Shown piece by piece: positions 57,528 through 64,000 of a stretch of DNA of 64,000 bases (positions within the stretch are counted from its first letter, which is position 1; each line of letters opens with the position of its first letter). Both the position numbers and the translations under genes were made by a program. Under the pieces are notes generated by a model. That model did not search any database. It saw only the letters and a program-made list of their open reading frames with translations, and was not told where the DNA came from. Source of the DNA: Cymbidium sinense (Eukaryota > Streptophyta > Magnoliopsida > Asparagales > Orchidaceae); assembly GCA_021442155.1 (NCBI GenBank), contig CM038215.1, positions 8,332,976 through 8,396,975 of the forward strand, given 5' to 3'.

Positions 57528-58393
57528 ACCCTAAACCCTAAACCCTAAAAAACATGCCATAAACCACAAATAAAACCCTAAAAACATCTAAATCCATGAA
57601 CTCAAAAACCCTAAACATTAAACCCAAATCATAAAAACCTAAAAAATTAAATAAAAATAAAACTCAACTAAAAATTAAACCTAAACCTAAAAAATAAATT
57701 AAATAGAAAACTTAAACTAAAATAACTAAACTAAACTAAGTAAAAAAATAAACCTAAATAATAAAATAAACCTAAATAAAAAAATAAAAAAATAAACCTA
57801 ACCAATAAACACTAAATAAATAAACTAAATAAACTTAAACCTACTAGTTTACTTAATTTTAAGAAAAACCCCTAAACCTTTAACCCTAAATCCTAAACCC
57901 TAAACCTTAAACCCTAAACCCTAAACCCTAAAAAAAGACACTAAACCCTAAAAAAAAACCTAAATAAAATAAAAAACACAAACCTAGTACAAAATAAAAA
58001 CTTAAAACTAAATAAACAAAATAAAATAAACCTAAACTTAAACTAAAAGAAACTAAAAAAAAATTAATAAAACCTAAACCTAAAATAAACTAAACCTAAA
58101 CCAAAAATATATAAAATAAAATAAATTAAAAATAAACCTAAACCTAAACTAAAAAATAAAACCTAATAATAAACTGAAAATAAAAACCTAAAACCTAAAC
58201 CTAAAAAAAAAATAAAATCTAAACCTAAATTTACAATTTAAAAAATAAATCCTAACCCTAAGAAATAAAATAAAAATAAAACTCAACCAAAAAAAAAACC
58301 TAAACCTAAAATAAATAAACTAAAATAAAAAAATAAACATAAATAAAAAAAATAAAATAAACTAAAATAAATAAATAATAAACTAAATAAACA
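57528..58393. repeat. Telomere-like array T3, segment 6
   Basis: CCCTAAA, AAATAAA tract, the best anchor match (CCTACTAGTTTACTTAATTTT, 57,840-57,860), CCCTAAA, then AAATAAA. Confidence 0.85.
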
Positions 58394-58436
58394 AAAGAAG
58401 AAATGTTAAATCTGAATTTATTCTCTGTTAAAAAAA
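58394..58436 (+). pseudogene. GRP 3'-UTR stub c
   Basis: AGAAGAAATGTTAAATCTGA, then ATTTATTCTCTGTTAAAAAA. It is the closest of the three stubs to the GRP remnants and is followed by CCCTAAACTAAAACC. Confidence 0.75.
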
Positions 58437-61014
58437 CTAAAAATCAAAAACCCTAAACTAAAACCTAAACCCTAAACCTAAAACCTAAATCCTATAACCT
58501 AAACCCTAACCCTAAACTTAAACCCTAAAAACTCTAAACTCTAAATGCTAAACACAAAATGCTATACCCTAAATCCTTAAACCCTAAACCCTAAACCCCA
58601 AATCCTAAATCGTAAAACCTAAACCCTAAACCCTAAACCCAAAAAAATAAAACCAATACCCTAAAATCTAAAAAGCTAAAAACATAAACCTAAACTAAAT
58701 AAAACCTAAAAAAAATATAAATAAAAAAAGCTAAACCAAATAAAATAAAAAATAAAATAAAATAAAAGCATAAACTAAAACCTAAACCTAAACCTAAACC
58801 TAAAAAGAAAATAAAATAAAAAATAAGAACTAAATTAAAATAATATAAATAAAAACTTGCACTAAACTAAAAAATTAAAAACCTAAATAAAATAAAAAGT
58901 AAACCTAAAATAGAATTAAATAAACCTAAATTAAAATAAAAAAACTAAATAAAAACCTAAACCTAAAAATAAATAAAAAATAAAACCTAAACCCGAAACT
59001 AAAAAAAATAAACTTAAAATAAAAATAAAATAAATCTATATCTAAAGTAAAATAAACTAAACTAAAATAAATAAACCTAAACCTAAACTAAATAAATTAA
59101 AATAAACTAAAAATAAACCTAAACCTAAACTAAAAGTTAAAACCTAAAAGAAAAATCTAAAACATAAACATATGAAAATAATATAAAAATGTAAACCTAA
59201 ACCTAAAAATAAAAAATAAAATCAAAACCTAAAAAAATAAAATTAAATTAAATTAAAAAATAAACATAAACTTAAACCTAAACTTAAGAAATAAGCTAAA
59301 ATAAAAAACATAAACTAAAATAAATAAACCTAAAATAAATAAACAAAACTAAATAAAAATAAAAATAAACATAAATCAAAACAAAAAATAAAAAAACTAT
59401 AAAAAAATAAACTAAATAAACCTAAACCTATGAGTTTATATAATTTAGGAAAAATAAAAAAGCTAACCTTAAACCCTAAACCCTAAAACTAACCCTAAAC
59501 CCTAAACTCTAAACTCTAAACCTACAACTCTAAACCCTAAACCTGAAACCCTAAACCCTAAACCCTAAACCCTAAACCCGAAACCCTAAACCATAAAACC
59601 CTAAACCCTAAACACAAAACCCTAAAACCTATAGCAACAAACCCTAAATCCTAAACCCTAAACCGTAAACCCTAAACCCAATGCCCTATACCCTAAATCC
59701 TAAAAACCTAAAAATGTAAATCAAAACTAAATAAGGCCTAAAAATAAAATAAATAAAAACACCTAAACCTAAACAAAATAAAATAAATAAAATAAAATAA
59801 AAACCAAATCTAAAACCTAAACCTAAACCTAAATCAAAACTAAAACCAAAAAATAAAATAAAAACTAAACTAAAATAAAATAAATAAAAATTGAAACTAA
59901 ACAAAAAAAAACCTAAAATTAAAAAACCTAAATAAAATAAAAATTAAATGTAAAATAATTATAAAATAAACCCAAAATATAATAAAATAAAAAGTAAATA
60001 AAAACCTAAACCTAAAAAATAAACCTAAAAATAAAACTTAAAAATAAATAAAAAAAACCTAATCCCTAAACATAAAATAAATAAAATTAAATAAACCTAA
60101 ACCTAAACTAAAATAAACTAAACTAAATAAAATAGAATGTAAACCTAAACCTATAATAAACTAAACCTAAACCCTAAACTAAATAAAATAAAAGAAACCA
60201 AAAATAAACTTCAAGTTAAAAATAAAAACTAAAATAAAAACCTAAAACCTTAAAAAAATAAAATAAAAACCTAAACCTATACATAAAAATAAAAAATAAA
60301 ACTTAAACGTAAGAAATAAAAATAAAAATAAAACTAAACTAAATAAATAAATATAAACCTAAACCAAAACCAAAAAAATAAACTAAAATAGAAAACCTAA
60401 ATAAAAATGAATAAACTTAAAATAAATAAACTAAACTAAATAAAAATAAAAAATTAAATAAACTAAAATAAATAAAAAATAAACTAAATAAACCTAAACC
60501 TATGAGTTTACTTAATTAAAAAAAAACCTAAACCCTAAACTCTAAATCCTAAACACTAAACCCAAACCCTAAACGCTAAAACTAACCCTAAACCATAATA
60601 AACACTAAACCATAAACCCTAAACCCTAAGACCAACACATGTTAAACCCTAAACCTTAAACTCTAAACTAAATAAAATATAATAAGCTAAAAATAAACCT
60701 AAAAAAAATAAAATAAAAGCCTAAACATAAACCTAAAAATAAAAAATAAAATCAAAACCTAAAAAATAAAACAAAGTTAAAAGTAAAACCATAACCCTAA
60801 ACACTAAACACTAAAACTAACCCTGAACCCTAAACTCTGATCCCTAAACCTACAACCCTAAACCCTAAATCCTAAACCCTAAACCCTATACTGTAAACCC
60901 TAAATGCTAAACCATAAAACCCTAAACCCTAAACCCTAAACCCTAAATAGTAAACCCTAAAACCTAAAACACTAAACCCTAAACCCTAAACCCTAAACCT
61001 TTAACCCTAAAAAC
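58437..61014. repeat. Telomere-like array T3, segment 7 with two anchors
   Basis: Anchors at 59,423 (CCTATGAGTTTATATAATTT) and 60,497 (CCTATGAGTTTACTTAATT). Clean CCCTAAA runs at 59,470-59,700 and 60,840-61,010. The 59,686-59,904 minus frame is a shadow. Confidence 0.85.
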
Positions 61015-61384
61015 CTAAAGATTATATTATTTTTATTTATCTCTTTGTCTGTATTACCTTAACTGTCCTAATTTCTCTCTCATTGTAATTTTGCAGGTGA
61101 TTCTCTCTTATTCTTTTGCAGGTTTGCTCCAAATTACCATGCACTCTTACATCCTTCAGAGCATTGGCTTTAATCTTCCTTTAGCTTATTATGTTAATCA
61201 TCTTCTATCTTTTGATTACTTTAATGTCTTCTTTTGCTTTTGGATGTACTTAGATAGGGGATTTACTCCTTAGGCTGATTGTAGCTCTTTGAGCAATAGT
61301 TTTGGAGTTTACCCCCTTTAAGGACCTTGTAACCCTTTTTTTGTGGCAATAAAATACCCCCACATGGGGTTTCCCAAAAAAAAA
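61015..61384 (+). mobile_element. 5'-truncated polyadenylated retroposon tail
   Basis: About 370 bp of ordinary-complexity DNA within the array. It has AATAAA at 61,348-61,353, an A-tract at 61,376-61,384 right after GGGGTTTCCC, and then CCCTAAAAACC. A 60-codon + frame (61,091-61,273) shows no domain I recognise. A poly-A end with a 5' truncation fits a LINE-type 3' end or a processed transcript. TTTTGCAGGT occurs twice (61,091 and 61,116), which resembles 3' splice sites, but no other exon evidence exists. Confidence 0.6.
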
Positions 61385-62927
61385 CCCTAAAAACCTAAAT
61401 TTAAACTAAATAAAACCTAAAAAATAAAATAAATAAAAAACCTAAACCAAAATAAAATAAAATAAATAAAATAAAATAAAAACCTAAACTAAAACCTAAA
61501 CTAAAACTTAAAAATAAAATAAATAAAAAAATAAAAATTAAACTAAACTACAAAATAAAATAAACCTAAAAATAAAAAACCTAATAAAAATAAAAAACTT
61601 AAGAAATAAATATTGAACGTAAAATAAAAATAAATATAACTTAAATGAAATAAAATAAAAATTAAATAAAAATTCAAACCTTTAAAATAAACATGAAAAT
61701 AAATCTTAAAAATAAATAGAAAATAAAACATAAACCTTAAATTAAAAAAAAACCTGAACCTAAAATAAACAAAATAAAACAAACCTAAACCTAAACTAAA
61801 ATAAATAGAACATATATCTAAACCTAAAATAAACTAAACCTAAACCCTAAACTAAATAAAATAAATAAACCAAAAATAAACCTAAACTAAAAATAAAACG
61901 TAAAAATAAATGTAAAATAAAAACATAAAACCTAAACCTAAAAAAATAAAATTAAAACCTAAACCTAAACCTAAAAATAAAAAATAAAATCTAAACTTAA
62001 AAATTAAAATAAAAATAAAACTAAACTAAAAAAATGAACATAAACCTAAACCTAAACCTAAAAAATAAACTTAAATAAAAAACCTAAACTAAAATAAATA
62101 AACTAAACTGAATAAAAATAAAAAAATAAATATAAATAAAAAGAAAAAATAAAATAAGCTAAAATATGTAATAAAATAAATTAAATAAACCTAAACTTAT
62201 TGATTTACTTACTTAAAAAAAACTATAAACCCTAAACCCTAAACGCTAAACCCTAAACCCTAAACACTAAACCCTAAAAACATTAAAACCCTAAATCCTA
62301 AACACTAAACCTTAAACCCTAAACCTTAAACCCTAAACCCTAAACCCTAACCCTAAACCCTAAACACTAAAACCCTAAACCATAAAATCCTAAATCCTAG
62401 ACCATAAAGCCTAAACCATAAACCCTAAAAACCTAAAAATTTACACCTAAACTAAGTAAAACCAAAAAATAACATAAATAAAAAACCTAATCCTAAATAA
62501 AATAAAAATAATAAAAAAATGTAAACTATAACCTAAACCTAAACCTAAAAAAAATAAAATAAAATAATAAAATACAACTAAAATAAAATAAATAATAACC
62601 TAAACTAAACTAAATAAAATAAAATAAACCTAAAAATAAATAAAGCTAAACAAAATAAAAACTAAATGTAAAATAAAAATAAAATAAACCTAAAATAAAA
62701 TAAAATAAAAACAAATAAAAACCAAAACCTAAAACTAACCCAAACCTACAATACTACACCTACAACCCCCTAAATAGTCCTAAATCCTAGACCCCAAACT
62801 AAAACGTAAACCCTTAACCTAAAACCTAAACCCTAAATCCTAAACCCTAAACCCTAAACCCTAAAACATAAACCCTAAGCCCTAAACCCTAAACCCTAAA
62901 CCTACAACACTATACTTAAAAGATAAA
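61385..62927. repeat. Telomere-like array T3, segment 8 with one anchor
   Basis: AAATAAA-rich monomer body 61,390-62,190, anchor at 62,193 (CTTATTGATTTACTTACTT), CCCTAAA 62,220-62,440, a second body 62,450-62,720, then CCCTAAA. The 61,543-61,782 minus frame is a shadow. Confidence 0.85.
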
Positions 62928-62996
62928 ATACATTGGACAGTATCAATTATCAATTATATTGAAATCATATAACACTTCCAAAATAGTTAAGTGCTT
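62928..62996. repeat. ~75-bp dispersed repeat, copy c
   Basis: ATACATTGGACAGTATCAAT through ATTGAAATCATATAACACTT to AGTTAAGTGCTTCAAACC; preceded by CCTACAACAC. Confidence 0.8.
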
Positions 62997-63419
62997 CAAA
63001 CCCTAAACCCTAAATCCTAAACCCTATAAACCCTAAACCTTAAAGCCTAAACACTAAACCCTAAACCATAAAACCTAACCTTAAACCCAAAAATCTTAAA
63101 CCCTAAACTCTAAATCCTAAAAACCCAAAAACTACCACCTAATCTAAGTAAAACTTAAAAATAAAATAAATAAAAAAAGCCTAAAACTAAACAAAATAAA
63201 ATAAAAAAAAAATAAAAATGTAAACTAAAACCTAATCCAACCTAAAAGTAACATAAAATAAAAAAAATAAACTAAAATAAAATAAAAAATAACCTAAACA
63301 AACCCAAAAAAATAAAATAAACCTCTAGATAAAACCACAAATAAAATAAAACTAAACATAAAATAAGATAAATAAACCTAAAGATAAAATAAAGACTAAA
63401 TAAACCTAAACTTAAAACT
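62997..63419. repeat. Telomere-like array T3, segment 9
   Basis: CCCTAAA to 63,120, then AAATAAA. No gene. Confidence 0.85.
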
Positions 63420-63540
63420 AACCCTAGGCCTGACTACCTGACCCTAGGCTCTAAAGGCAAAGGCAACCTGAGCCCTAAGGCATAAACCATAGCCCTAGGC
63501 CCTAGGACTGAGCCATGGGCTCTGACTGACCACATTAAAA
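63420..63540. repeat. GC-rich island 5
   Basis: CTAGGCCTGACTACCTGACC, GAGCCATGGGCTCTGACTGA and similar, directly before repeat copy d. Confidence 0.65.
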
Positions 63541-63620
63541 GTACGTTGGAGGTTATCGGTTATGATTATGTTTAAATCGTTCAGTCTTCCTGCTTGGGTG
63601 AGTGTTGGGAATTATGAGCC
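63541..63620. repeat. ~75-bp dispersed repeat, copy d
   Basis: GTACGTTGGAGGTTATCGGT through TTTAAATCGTTCAGTCTTCC to GGGTGAGTGTTGGGAATTAT. It is the most divergent copy and is GC-shifted like its surroundings. Confidence 0.7.
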
Positions 63621-63830
63621 TAGGCCACTGAGCCAATCCTAAATGTGTTTTAACAACCCTAAAGTGACCCTCACACTAGGCCCTACTGACCTAGCCACTG
63701 CTGGCCTTGAAGCCCTAATCTGACCCTAGGCCTAGGCTCTAGGCCTAGGCCCAGAAGCCTGAGCACTGGAAGCCCTACCCATGGCCCTAAATGGTTGCTC
63801 AGGCCACTGAGGCCCTAAACTGGGAAAAAA
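63621..63830. repeat. GC-rich island 6
   Basis: CCTAGGCCTAGGCTCTAGGC and GGCCACTGAGCC-type words. Not coding. Confidence 0.65.
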
Positions 63831-64000
63831 CAAAATTAAACTAAACTAGGTAAAACCTAAAAAATAAAATAAACAAAATCAGAGCATAAATGAAATAAAA
63901 AAATAAAATAAATTAAAATGTGAAGCCAAGCATATGCCTAAACCTAAAATAAAGTAAAATAAACTAGGTGGATTTGGAATAAAATAAATGATGGCTAACT
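63831..64000. repeat. Telomere-like array T3, to window end
   Basis: AAATAAA-rich DNA with more non-repeat bases than elsewhere (AGAGCATAAATGAAA, GGTGGATTTGGAATA). The array continues beyond the window. Confidence 0.75.

Noticed and set aside
61091..61125. TTTTGCAGGT repeated twice as 3' splice sites of an exon
   Set aside because: No upstream exon or open frame supports a gene; a retroposon tail with poly-A explains the segment better.
61543..61782. Phe/Tyr-rich frame resembling a membrane protein (also 32,429, 52,921 and 59,686)
   Set aside because: The complement of AAATAAA codes for Phe, Leu, Ile and Tyr without stops; these are repeat shadows.
1..64000. CRISPR array, tRNA or rRNA genes
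   Set aside because: Repeats lack regular spacers and no cloverleaf or rRNA-like segments were seen by eye; the sequence is eukaryotic.

Overview
This window looks like plant nuclear repeat DNA. The evidence is abundant Arabidopsis-type telomere motif (CCCTAAA on the + strand), degenerate Ty3/gypsy polyprotein with plant-type domain order, and broken copies of a plant glycine-rich RNA-binding protein gene. Species cannot be named. I see no intact host gene, no tRNA or rRNA gene and no CRISPR array. Almost every open frame is a retroelement fragment or a chance frame in low-complexity DNA.

Layout. (1) 1-3,197: right part of a non-coding repeat called here unit A. (2) 3,198-6,245: telomere-like array T1, with GRP remnant 1 and a ~720-bp block in opposite polarity. 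(3) 6,246-26,145: retroelement copy 1 on the minus strand. In + order it holds a 3' non-coding module L (6,246-9,380), integrase, RNase H, reverse transcriptase, protease and gag. It is broken by a 2.8-kb solo LTR (12,536-15,347) and by a second unit A (about 16,906-22,540) lying inside the protease domain. (4) 26,146-37,507: array T2 with GRP remnants 2-5, an orphan piece of module L, GC-rich islands and a ~2.25-kb higher-order repeat. (5) 37,508-51,060: retroelement copy 2, same strand and order, also with unit A inside protease, most of gag deleted, no solo LTR. (6) 51,061-64,000: array T3 with GC-rich islands, a ~75-bp dispersed repeat, three GRP 3'-UTR stubs and a polyadenylated retroposon tail.

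How it fits together. The same module order, L - pol - unit A - gag - telomere-like array, recurs in one orientation, and a third partial unit enters from the left edge. This suggests tandem amplification of a composite megaunit in a subtelomeric, interstitial-telomeric or pericentromeric block. The telomere-like DNA is not random decay. A conserved anchor (CTACTAGTTTACTTAATTTT-like) separates AAATAAA-rich from CCCTAAA-rich zones at least ten times, and 2.25-kb segments match one another, so it behaves as a composite satellite. Two polyadenylated, 5'-truncated retrocopies (GRP and the 61-kb tail) both join CCCTAAA directly after their A-tract. That is the orientation expected if reverse transcription was primed from a telomeric G-strand 3' end.

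All alignments were made by eye. Boundaries without an exact junction are accurate to about 10-50 bp. Some GC-rich islands and local mismatch clusters could be long-read base-calling artefacts, and this is flagged where relevant.
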